In this document: positions 1 through 5,749 of the stretch, piece after piece
How the letters are laid out: every line of letters starts with the position of its first letter
How positions within the stretch are numbered: the first letter of the stretch is position 1
NCBI GenBank assembly: GCA_023415075.1
Contig: JAEZLU010000143.1
Coordinates: 1-10,440 of the forward strand
Reading direction: 5' to 3'
Length of the DNA: 10,440 nt
From: Bacillota bacterium
GTDB lineage: Bacteria > Bacillota > Negativicutes > Sporomusales > UBA7701
Notes under the pieces: generated by a model
The model's database searches: none
What the model saw: the letters and a program-made list of their open reading frames with translations, nothing else
Told to the model about the DNA's origin: nothing
Position numbers and translations under genes: made by a program

Positions 1-62
1 GCCGCCCGGATGGCGGCCACATAGCCGCCGGGGCCGCCGCCGATAACGACGATTTTTTTCAT
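1..62 (-). CDS. lpdA: Dihydrolipoyl dehydrogenase (E3), N-terminal fragment
   Basis: This is the start of an FAD-dependent dihydrolipoamide dehydrogenase; the rest runs off the left edge of the window. The 20 visible codons read MKKIVVIGGGPGGYVAAIRA. This is the beta-alpha-beta FAD-binding fingerprint GxGxxG, followed by the A-A-I-R-A helix typical of E3 enzymes. E3 reoxidises the lipoyl arm of E2 with NAD+. The protein begins directly with the flavin fold, so it lacks the extra N-terminal lipoyl domain that some acetoin-cluster E3 proteins carry. The ATG is preceded by AAGGGGGG as the ribosome binding site. It lies 119 bp after the E2 stop codon and has its own promoter candidate in that gap. 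The redox-active Cys pair (CxxxxC) would lie outside the window, so the assignment rests on the N-terminus and the E1-E2 context. Confidence 0.85.
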   Translation of the reverse strand, partial: MKKIVVIGGGPGGYVAAIRA

Positions 63-100
63 GGGGTAGCCCCCCTTGTTTGGTTTTGTTTTCAGTAATT

Positions 101-131
101 ATTATAACATTTTGGGCGCCGGCCAGAGCAA
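101..131 (-). promoter_or_regulatory. Sigma-A-type promoter with extended -10, driving lpdA
   Basis: On the minus strand the gap before lpdA contains TGTTATAAT (101-109): a perfect TATAAT -10 box preceded by the TGn extended -10 motif. A TTGCTC at 126-131 is a possible -35 box but sits 19 bp away, longer than the usual 17. The expected start of transcription is near position 94, giving a leader of about 30 nt. I see no convincing intrinsic terminator between the E2 gene and this promoter. lpdA is therefore probably expressed both from the operon and independently. Confidence 0.65.
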
Positions 132-181
132 GGTTGTTTAAAAGTTGCGCCGGCGTTTGGCGAAGTTCAGTTGCTTTAGGT

Positions 182-1459
182 TCAGAGGAGAAGCAGCGGC
201 TGCTCGAGCAGTTGGCGGACTCGGGCCATAAACTGGCCGGCCAGCGCTCCGTCGACGATGCAGTGGTTGTAGCCCAGACAGAGGTTCATCAGCGGCCTGA
301 TGACGATGGCCGAGTCGACCACCACCGGCCGCTCTACCGTCCGGCAAACGCCGATGATGCCGCTTTCAGGCGGATTGATGATGGGCGTGAAATGGTCAAC
401 GCCATACATGCCCAGGTTGCTGATGGTGAAGGTGCCGCCGGTATATTCGTCAGGCAGCAGTTTGCCCTGCCTTGCCTTGGCGGCGAGTTCGGCGATTTCC
501 GTCCGCAGCTGGCTGAGGGTCTTTTGATCGGCGTTCCTGACAACCGGCACGATGAGGCCGTTTTCAAGGGCTACCGCCACCCCGATGTTGACGGCCTGAT
601 TGATGACAAGCTTGCCATCGACGCAGGCGTTATTAACCATCGGGAATTCGGCGAGCGCTTTCGCCGTACATTTCACGATGAGCTCGGTGAGGGAGAATTT
701 CGTCCCCATCTGGGTCAGTTTATCTTTGAGCTTGAGCGCCTCAAACATATCGACTTCCACCGTATGATGTACATGGGGGGTCGTCTGCCAGCTGAGTCTC
801 ATCCGGTCGGCGATCACTTTGCGCATGCCGGTCAGCGGTATTCCGGCCGCGAGGGCGGCCTTCGGCAGAGCGGCCAGGACGTCGTCCTTCATGATACGGC
901 CGTCTTTGGCGATTGACCCGAGGTCGACGCCATTGTCGGCGGCGACTTTGGCGGCCAGCGGGCTGGCTTTCACGCCGGGAACGGCGGCGGCGGCGAGGAT
1001 GTCGCGCTCGACGACCAGGCCGTCGGGGCCGGTGGCGGTTACTTTAGCAAGGTCGATGCCTTGTTCTTTGGCCAGGCGGCGGGCCAGGGGCGAGGCTTGG
1101 ACCCAGCCGTCGGCAGCGGCGGCCGGAGCAGCGGCCGGAGCCGAAGCCGGGGCGGCGGCAGCCGGCGCCGCGGCGGCCACTTCCTGGGCGGCGGGGCCGG
1201 CAGCGGCGGCGACCTGTTCGCCGGGCTGGCCGACGATGGCGATCGGGGCTTTTACCGGAGCAACGCTGCCGGCCGGCACGATGATGGCCAGCAGGGTGCC
1301 ACCGGTGGTGGCCTCGAGCTGGTTGCTGATTTTGTCGGTGGAGATTTCGGCGATGACTTCGCCGGCGGCGACGATGTCGCCGACCGCTTTGAACCACTGG
1401 GTAACGGTGCCTTCGGTCATGGTAAGGCCCAGTTGTGGCATGATTATTTCGGTAGCCAT
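182..1459 (-). CDS. acoC: Dihydrolipoamide acetyltransferase (E2) of an acetoin/2-oxoacid dehydrogenase complex
   Basis: This 425-residue E2 core subunit would transfer the acyl group from lipoamide to CoA. An N-terminal lipoyl domain (about 1-80) carries the lipoyl lysine in STDKIS at K43. An Ala/Pro-rich flexible linker follows (about 84-117). Next come two E3-binding (peripheral subunit-binding) domains, one at about 121-157 (starting ASPLARRLA) and one at about 164-197 (ASPLAAKVA). The second is about two residues shorter in the loop before the DGRIMKDDV helix. The catalytic domain spans about 206-425. Its active-site motif reads NHCIVDG (398-404), keeping the catalytic His399 and Asp403 of HxxxDG but lacking the usual D before and R after the His. 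The ATG has AAGGGGGA upstream and lies only 16 nt after the upstream dehydrogenase stop. The length fits AcoC-type E2. Acetoin over pyruvate specificity is inferred from acoR and the small E1 subunits. Confidence 0.88.
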   Translation of the reverse strand: MATEIIMPQLGLTMTEGTVTQWFKAVGDIVAAGEVIAEISTDKISNQLEATTGGTLLAIIVPAGSVAPVKAPIAIVGQPGEQVAAAAGPAAQEVAAAAPAAAAPASAPAAAPAAAADGWVQASPLARRLAKEQGIDLAKVTATGPDGLVVERDILAAAAVPGVKASPLAAKVAADNGVDLGSIAKDGRIMKDDVLAALPKAALAAGIPLTGMRKVIADRMRLSWQTTPHVHHTVEVDMFEALKLKDKLTQMGTKFSLTELIVKCTAKALAEFPMVNNACVDGKLVINQAVNIGVAVALENGLIVPVVRNADQKTLSQLRTEIAELAAKARQGKLLPDEYTGGTFTISNLGMYGVDHFTPIINPPESGIIGVCRTVERPVVVDSAIVIRPLMNLCLGYNHCIVDGALAGQFMARVRQLLEQPLLLL

Positions 1460-1475
1460 ATCTTCGTCCCCCTTG

Positions 1476-2513
1476 TTATGGATGGTAGATGACTTTGCAG
1501 GCTTGGCCGCTCTTGGCCAGGTCGATGCCTTCCCGCCAGTGGGCGAGCGGCATCACGTGGGTGATGGCCGGATCGACGACAAGCTTGCCGCTGGCCAGAG
1601 CGTTTTCCATCTGGGTCCAGGTTTCAAACATTTTACGGCCGTGAATGCCGATTATTTTCGCTTCTTTAAAAACTACTTCCTTGCCGAGTTCAAGTTCGAT
1701 GGGTTTGCCGGGCAGGCCGATGAGGGCCATCCGGCCGCCTTTGCGGAGGAACTTGAAGGCCTGTTTGAGGGCTTCGACGTTGCCGGCGGCGTCAATGACA
1801 ACGTCGACGCCGTAGCCGCCGGTGGCGGCCAGGATGGTGTCGACGAGGCCGGCTTCGCGGGCGTCCAGGACGGTGACGGCGCCCATTTTCTCGGCGGTGG
1901 CCAGACGGGCGGGGCTGATGTCGGTGGCGATGATGCGGGCAGCGCCAAGCATGGCCGCGGAGGCGACGGCAAATAGGCCGATGGGGCCGCAGCCGAGTAT
2001 GGCGACGTTGCTGCCGCCGACCTGGGTTTCGAAAGCGGCGCGGAAGGCGGTTCCCAGAGGTTCCATGACCGCGCCCACCTCGCAGGGGATTTCCCGGGGG
2101 ATTTTGCGGGCGCAGATAGCCGGAATGACGGCGTATTCGGCGAAACAGCCGTGCATATGGATGCCGAATAGCCTGAGGTTGTTGCAGATGTGCTGCTCGC
2201 CGTTCTGGCACTGGTAGCAGGTGCCGCAGGGCACGTGGGTTTCGCCGACGACTTTGTCGCCGACGGTAAGGCCGCGCACGTCGCCGCCGACCGCCACCAC
2301 TTCGCCGCAGCATTCGTGGCCCATTATGAGCGGTAGGCTGATGCCCGCTCCTTGGGCCCAGGGGTTCCAGTCGTAGATATGCAGGTCGGTGCCGCAGAGG
2401 GCGGCAGCCTGCACGCGCACGAGTACTTCGCAGGGGCCTGGCAGGGGCCGGGGCACGGTCGTGAGCTCGGTCTTGTCGGGGGCGGTTTTGATGAGCGCCT
2501 GCATCGTGTGCAT
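1476..2513 (-). CDS. Zinc-dependent alcohol dehydrogenase, L-threonine 3-dehydrogenase-like (MDR superfamily)
   Basis: This 345-residue medium-chain dehydrogenase oxidises a secondary alcohol with NAD(P)+. Catalytic zinc ligands are visible as C40 (LCGTDLH) and the GHE at 65-67. Structural zinc is bound by C96, C99, C102 and C110. The Rossmann motif GCGPIG is at 174-179, with an acidic D198 at the end of beta 2 suggesting NAD+. Several stretches recall E. coli Tdh: CGTDLHIYDWNPWAQ, the His of GETH (E. coli GEGH, linked to threonine specificity) and GRKMFETW. Family likeness does not prove threonine as substrate; 2,3-butanediol, acetoin-related or sugar-alcohol substrates remain possible. I chose the ATG at 2513 because AAAGGAG lies 8 nt upstream; the in-frame TTG further upstream overlaps that ribosome binding site. 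No kbl (glycine C-acetyltransferase) gene is adjacent, as would be expected for threonine breakdown. Confidence 0.8.
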   Translation of the reverse strand: MHTMQALIKTAPDKTELTTVPRPLPGPCEVLVRVQAAALCGTDLHIYDWNPWAQGAGISLPLIMGHECCGEVVAVGGDVRGLTVGDKVVGETHVPCGTCYQCQNGEQHICNNLRLFGIHMHGCFAEYAVIPAICARKIPREIPCEVGAVMEPLGTAFRAAFETQVGGSNVAILGCGPIGLFAVASAAMLGAARIIATDISPARLATAEKMGAVTVLDAREAGLVDTILAATGGYGVDVVIDAAGNVEALKQAFKFLRKGGRMALIGLPGKPIELELGKEVVFKEAKIIGIHGRKMFETWTQMENALASGKLVVDPAITHVMPLAHWREGIDLAKSGQACKVIYHP

Positions 2514-2579
2514 GGGCAAGACTCCTTTCAAATCGTCGAACGCTGGGGCGAAAAACTGGGGTTGAAAGCGACAAGGCTA

Positions 2580-2629
2580 CCGGCGCCGCCGGGCAGAGCC
2601 CGGATTACGGGCACAGACGGCGGCGCCGG
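2580..2629 (-). repeat. GC-rich nested inverted repeat between transporter and dehydrogenase genes
   Basis: A perfect 12-bp inverted repeat (2580-2591, CCGGCGCCGCCG, with its complement at 2618-2629) encloses a second small hairpin GCCCG-GATTA-CGGGC. It sits inside the 160-bp gap between the MFS and Tdh-like genes. On the minus strand no T-run follows, so it is not a standard intrinsic terminator. A stem this strong in the mRNA could mark a processing or stability boundary, or cause partial termination. The rest of the 2514-2673 gap shows only an AT-rich patch near 2655-2668 and the ribosome binding site of the downstream gene. Confidence 0.6.
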
Positions 2630-2673
2630 CCGGCCTTTAAGGAGTCCCTGGTGGATTAATAATATAGGGGTTG

Positions 2674-3996
2674 TTACTGGGCAGTGGTCTTGTTTTCAGC
2701 GGCTGTCGACTGGAGGTTGCTTGTCGGCAGGTTTTTCCGCAGGGTGAGGATAAGCAGGCCGGCTACCGTTAGTGAGAAGGCCAGGTAATAATAGCCGTAG
2801 TTGAAGGAGCCGGTGGCGTCCTTGATGAAGCCGGTCAGGTACGGGCCGACCCAGCCGCCGATGTTGCCGATCGAGTTGATCAGGCCGACGGCGCCGGCTG
2901 CGGCCGCGCCGGACAGGAAGGAGGTCGGGTAGGTCCACCACACGCCCATGCCGCAGTACACGCCGATGGCGGTGACGCAGACGAGGACGAGGCTCATCAC
3001 AGGATCGGTCACGAACGGGCCGACGCCCATGCCGATGGCGCCGATGAACATCGGGATGGCGACGTGCCAGCGTTTCTCACCGGTGCGCGAGGAGGAACGG
3101 CCGACATAGAGGAAGCCGAGGAGGGCCATGGTCATCGGGATGACAATTACCCAGCCAATGGCGGCGTTGGACCAGCCGGAAATGTTCTTGAGCACGGTGG
3201 GCATCCAGAAGTTGAAGCCCCAGAAGCCGGTTATCCACATGAAGTAGATGAAGCAGAGTTTGATGACTTCTTTGTCGGTGACGGCCTGCCAGAAGGTGTA
3301 CTTGCGGGCGTTATTCTTGGCGGCGATTTCTTGCTCGTAGTTGTCCTGCAGCATTTTCTTCTCTTCGGCGCTCAGCCAGCGGGCGTCTTTCGGCCAGTCA
3401 GGCAGCCAGTAGATCAGGATGAAGCCGAAGATGATGGCCGGAATGGCCTCGAGGATGAAGAGGACCTGCCAGCCTTTGAGGCCGAACAGGGGCACGCCCA
3501 GCAGCCAGCCGGCCAACGGCGAGCCGACGATGGCGGCGATAAGGAGCGAGGTCAGCATTACCGAGGTGGCCTGGGGCCGCTCCTCGGCGGTGAACCAGCG
3601 GGGAATGACGACTGCGTAAAGGACGGGATAGAGGCTGGCTTCGGCGGCGCCGAGCAGGAAGCGGTAGATGTAGAATTCCAGCGGCGTGGTCATGGTGGCC
3701 ATGAGGGCGCATACGAAGCCCCAGCTGATCATGATGCGGGCCAGCCACATCCGCGGGCTGTATTTGGCGGCGATGAGGGCACCGGGAATTTCGAAGAGAA
3801 GATAGCCGAGGAAGAAGATGCCGGCGCCCATGCCGAAGATCTGGGCTGTGAACGCCAGGTCCTTGTTCATAGTGAGGGCGGCGTATGCAACGTTTACGCG
3901 GTCGAGGTAGGCGATAACCGAGACCAGGAAAATCGGCAGGATGATGTGCAGGTACTTCCTTCTTCTGATGCTGCCCACGATTTCAGGATTGTCCAT
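2674..3996 (-). CDS. MFS transporter, anion:cation symporter (ACS) family
   Basis: This 440-residue integral membrane protein has the length and hydrophobic pattern of a 12-helix major facilitator. The ACS-type signature is in the first helices: IAYLDRVNVAYAALTMNKDL (about 28-47), followed by GAGIFFLGYLLFEIPGALI and RFLLGAAEASLYP. A charged cytoplasmic loop (roughly 200-235, WPKDARWLSAEEKK and onward) separates the two six-helix halves. ACS members import organic anions such as tartrate, hexuronates, galactonate or similar acids with H+ or Na+; the N-terminal region recalls tartrate-type members. The start ATG has a strong AGGAGGT 7 nt upstream. Its place inside the operon suggests it imports the pathway substrate. 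That is noteworthy because acetoin and butanediol are neutral and usually need no dedicated anion symporter. The exact substrate cannot be read from sequence. Confidence 0.85.
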   Translation of the reverse strand: MDNPEIVGSIRRRKYLHIILPIFLVSVIAYLDRVNVAYAALTMNKDLAFTAQIFGMGAGIFFLGYLLFEIPGALIAAKYSPRMWLARIMISWGFVCALMATMTTPLEFYIYRFLLGAAEASLYPVLYAVVIPRWFTAEERPQATSVMLTSLLIAAIVGSPLAGWLLGVPLFGLKGWQVLFILEAIPAIIFGFILIYWLPDWPKDARWLSAEEKKMLQDNYEQEIAAKNNARKYTFWQAVTDKEVIKLCFIYFMWITGFWGFNFWMPTVLKNISGWSNAAIGWVIVIPMTMALLGFLYVGRSSSRTGEKRWHVAIPMFIGAIGMGVGPFVTDPVMSLVLVCVTAIGVYCGMGVWWTYPTSFLSGAAAAGAVGLINSIGNIGGWVGPYLTGFIKDATGSFNYGYYYLAFSLTVAGLLILTLRKNLPTSNLQSTAAENKTTAQ

Positions 3997-4016
3997 TTAC
4001 TCAACCTCCTAAGTAT

Positions 4017-4048
4017 GATTGATGATTAGTTCAATCCGGTAATTACCG
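4017..4048 (-). repeat. Adjacent palindromes in the chemoreceptor-transporter gap
   Basis: Two inverted repeats lie side by side in this short gap. CGGTAATTACCG (4037-4048) is a perfect 12-bp palindrome. GATTGA-N8-TCAATC (4017-4036) abuts it and ends just upstream of the AGGAGGT site of the MFS gene. They could form RNA hairpins controlling transporter translation, or be a DNA operator. No matching sigma-54 or sigma-A promoter was found next to them. Confidence 0.5.
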
Positions 4049-4064
4049 AGGCCGTTTTGGTCAG
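4026..4064 (-). other. Possible CTG-started 12-codon mini-ORF
   Basis: A full-strength Shine-Dalgarno AAGGAGGTAAA (4067-4077, minus strand) is not followed by ATG, GTG or TTG at the correct distance. A CTG at 4062-4064 lies 6 nt after AGGAGG and opens a frame of 12 codons (LTKTASVITGLN) ending in TAA at 4026-4028. The stop lies in the loop of the GATTGA/TCAATC hairpin and the frame runs through the CGGTAATTACCG palindrome. This could be a leader peptide for the MFS gene or the remnant of a lost gene start. CTG starts are rare, so this is only a candidate. Confidence 0.2.
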
Positions 4065-4104
4065 GCTTTACCTCCTTCCGCGGGCGGTATGGCGGTGGCT
4101 GAAC

Positions 4105-4944
4105 TCAGTCGCCAACCATGCTGCCGGCCATCTTTTCCAGCTCACGGGCCAGGGTGTTGGCCTCCTGAGCGGCGGCAGCGACTTTTTGCACAGCTTGGGC
4201 AATGCCGGCGATCAGGCCGTCAATGTTGCCAAGTTGATGGCTGATTGCGGTGGTTTCATTTTTGACGTCGCCGATGACGGCTTCGACCTGCTTGATGGAT
4301 TCGCCGCTGCTGGCGGCCAGTTTGCGGATTTCCTCGGCGACCACGCCGAAGCCGCGGCCGGCGTCGCCGACCCTGGCGGCTTCGATGGCGGCGTTGAGCC
4401 CAAGCAGGTTGGTCTGACCGGCCACCATTTTTATCAGGTTTAAGACCTGGTCGGTCTGGCCGACTTTGGCCTGGGAATTGCGGGCGCCGGCGGCCAGTTG
4501 GCCGCTGAGGGCAGCAATTTCCTCGGTCTGGGCGGCGATCTGCTGAGTGCCTTCGGCGAGTTCGCCGGTGTTTTTGTTGAGGGTGTCGGCCATCTTCTGG
4601 AGGGCGTCCTGGCGTTCGGTGGACTCGGTGAGGACGACAGCCCCCACTAGGGCGCCGCCTTCGTCGTGGATCGGCAGGGCGACGGCCACGAAGGGGATGC
4701 CGTGGAGCTCGACGCCGATGCGGGTGACGATGCGGCGGCGGTTGTGGATGGCCTGATAGGCGGCCATCTGGGGTATGAGTTCGCGTCCTTCCTGAATCTT
4801 GAGGTCAAGTGTCTTGCCGGGTTTGTAGAGGAGGACTTTCTGGCAGTCGGTCAGGCAGACGCCGACGTCGGCGGTGAGCATCTGGCCGAGGTATGGGAGA
4901 ACACGGGCAAAACATTCAAGCAGGTGAGGCTGTTCATTACTCAT
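4105..4944 (-). CDS. Soluble methyl-accepting chemotaxis-type receptor (YfmS-like)
   Basis: This 279-residue chemoreceptor has no membrane segment or signal peptide, so it should act in the cytoplasm. An N-terminal sensor region (about 1-108) has a compact alpha/beta pattern ending in LPIHDEGGALVGAVVLTES, resembling PAS/GAF-like folds; I do not recognise its ligand. A long coiled-coil signalling hairpin follows (about 110-275). The highly conserved receptor tip at about 172-208 has key stretches GQTNLLGLNAAIEAARVGD and GRGFGVVAEEIRKLA, which contact CheA/CheW. The length and two-part layout match short soluble receptors such as B. subtilis YfmS. I chose the ATG at 4944 because GGAGGTG lies 4 nt upstream. 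The protein lies within the catabolic operon, so it may report substrate or metabolic state to the motility machinery; this is inference. Confidence 0.85.
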   Translation of the reverse strand: MSNEQPHLLECFARVLPYLGQMLTADVGVCLTDCQKVLLYKPGKTLDLKIQEGRELIPQMAAYQAIHNRRRIVTRIGVELHGIPFVAVALPIHDEGGALVGAVVLTESTERQDALQKMADTLNKNTGELAEGTQQIAAQTEEIAALSGQLAAGARNSQAKVGQTDQVLNLIKMVAGQTNLLGLNAAIEAARVGDAGRGFGVVAEEIRKLAASSGESIKQVEAVIGDVKNETTAISHQLGNIDGLIAGIAQAVQKVAAAAQEANTLARELEKMAGSMVGD

Positions 4945-4960
4945 CCGGCACCTCCGTAAA

Positions 4961-4978
4961 GGTTGTCGCCCCACAACC
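4961..4978 (-). repeat. Short intercistronic hairpin upstream of the chemoreceptor gene
   Basis: GGTTGT-CGCCCC-ACAACC (4961-4978) forms a perfect 6-bp stem with a 6-nt loop. It lies in the 38-nt gap between the SDR stop and the chemoreceptor start, just before the latter's GGAGGTG ribosome binding site. On the minus strand it is followed by only three Ts, so it is too weak for a clear terminator. It may tune translation or mRNA decay. Confidence 0.4.
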
Positions 4979-4982
4979 GGCG

Positions 4983-5729
4983 TCAGTCCATCATCAGGCC
5001 GCCGTCAACATCCATGATTTCGCCGGTGATGAAGCCGGCATAGTCGGACGCCAGGAAGCAGGCAGCCGCGGCGATGTCGTCCGGTTGACCGGGCCGGCCC
5101 AGCGGCATGGCCGTAAGTATCGAGTCGCGTTGTTTGAGGGTAAGGATGCTGGTCATTTCGGTTTCGGTGTAGCCGGGGGTGATGGCGTTGACGTTGATGC
5201 CGTAGGGGCCGCCTTCGCGGGCGGCGCCCTTGGTGAAGGCGATGACCCCGCCTTTCGAGGCGGCGTAGCACGAGCTGCCGAGAAGGCCGCCGCCGCGCTT
5301 GCCGGCCACTGAGGCTATATTGATGATCTTGCCGTGGCGCTGGGCCATCATTACCGGGAAAACCGCCTTGGTGCAGAGGAATACGCCCTTGAGGTTGACG
5401 GCCATGACCTTGTCCCAGGTGTCGGCGGTTATTTCGGTGAGCGGGCCGGTGCTGATGATGCCGGCGTTGTTGACAAGGATGTCGATGCGGGCAAAGTTGT
5501 CAATGGCGTCAGCAACCATTTGCCCTACCTGGGTCTCGTCGGTGACGTCGGCGGCCAGGCCTATGGCCCGCACGCCCAGGGTTTTGATCTCGTCGGCCGT
5601 CTGGCGGGCGCTGGCGAGGTTGACGTCGCAGACGACGATATCGGCACCGTGACCGGCGAAGGCCAGGGCGATGGCCCGGCCGATGCCCCGGCCGGCGCCG
5701 GTGATGATCGCGATTTTGTCTTTTAGCAC
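4983..5729 (-). CDS. Short-chain dehydrogenase/reductase (SDR), classical type
   Basis: This 248-residue single-domain NAD(H)-linked oxidoreductase is probably cytoplasmic. The cofactor motif TGAGRGIG is at 10-17. D35 after beta 2 (VVCDVN) favours NAD(H) over NADP(H). NNAG is at 87-90 and N112 is the structural Asn. The catalytic residues are S140 (NIAS), Y155 and K159 (YAASK). The Ser-to-Tyr interval is two residues longer than usual, with a Gly-rich KRGGGLLGSS insert. In an acetoin-type operon it could be a meso-2,3-butanediol dehydrogenase/diacetyl reductase, but FabG-like and other secondary-alcohol dehydrogenases look similar. The GTG start has AGGAGG 8 nt upstream and lies 20 nt after the acoB stop, so the genes are probably co-transcribed. 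Confidence 0.88.
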   Translation of the reverse strand: MLKDKIAIITGAGRGIGRAIALAFAGHGADIVVCDVNLASARQTADEIKTLGVRAIGLAADVTDETQVGQMVADAIDNFARIDILVNNAGIISTGPLTEITADTWDKVMAVNLKGVFLCTKAVFPVMMAQRHGKIINIASVAGKRGGGLLGSSCYAASKGGVIAFTKGAAREGGPYGINVNAITPGYTETEMTSILTLKQRDSILTAMPLGRPGQPDDIAAAACFLASDYAGFITGEIMDVDGGLMMD

Positions 5730-5749
5730 AAGCCTTTCCTCCTGGTGTG

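Noticed and set aside
117..155. CGCCGGC / GCCGGCG inverted repeat before lpdA as an operon terminator
   Set aside because: The 7-bp stem has a 25-nt loop and no T-run on the minus strand, and it overlaps the spacer of the lpdA promoter. Chance pairing in GC-rich DNA is a sufficient explanation.
1080..1220. GC-rich, repetitive stretch as a DNA repeat or CRISPR-like array
   Set aside because: It encodes the Ala/Pro linker of E2. The imperfect GCN/CCG repetition is codon-level low complexity, with no regular repeat-spacer pattern.
819..1976. 385-codon plus-strand open frame opposite the E2 and Tdh-like genes
   Set aside because: Its Ala-rich translation is the shadow of the Ala/Pro linker of E2, and it spans two real genes and their gap.
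3064..4029. 321-codon plus-strand open frame opposite the MFS gene
   Set aside because: Low-complexity D/E/G-rich translation antisense to a clear 12-helix transporter; no motif and no convincing ribosome binding site.
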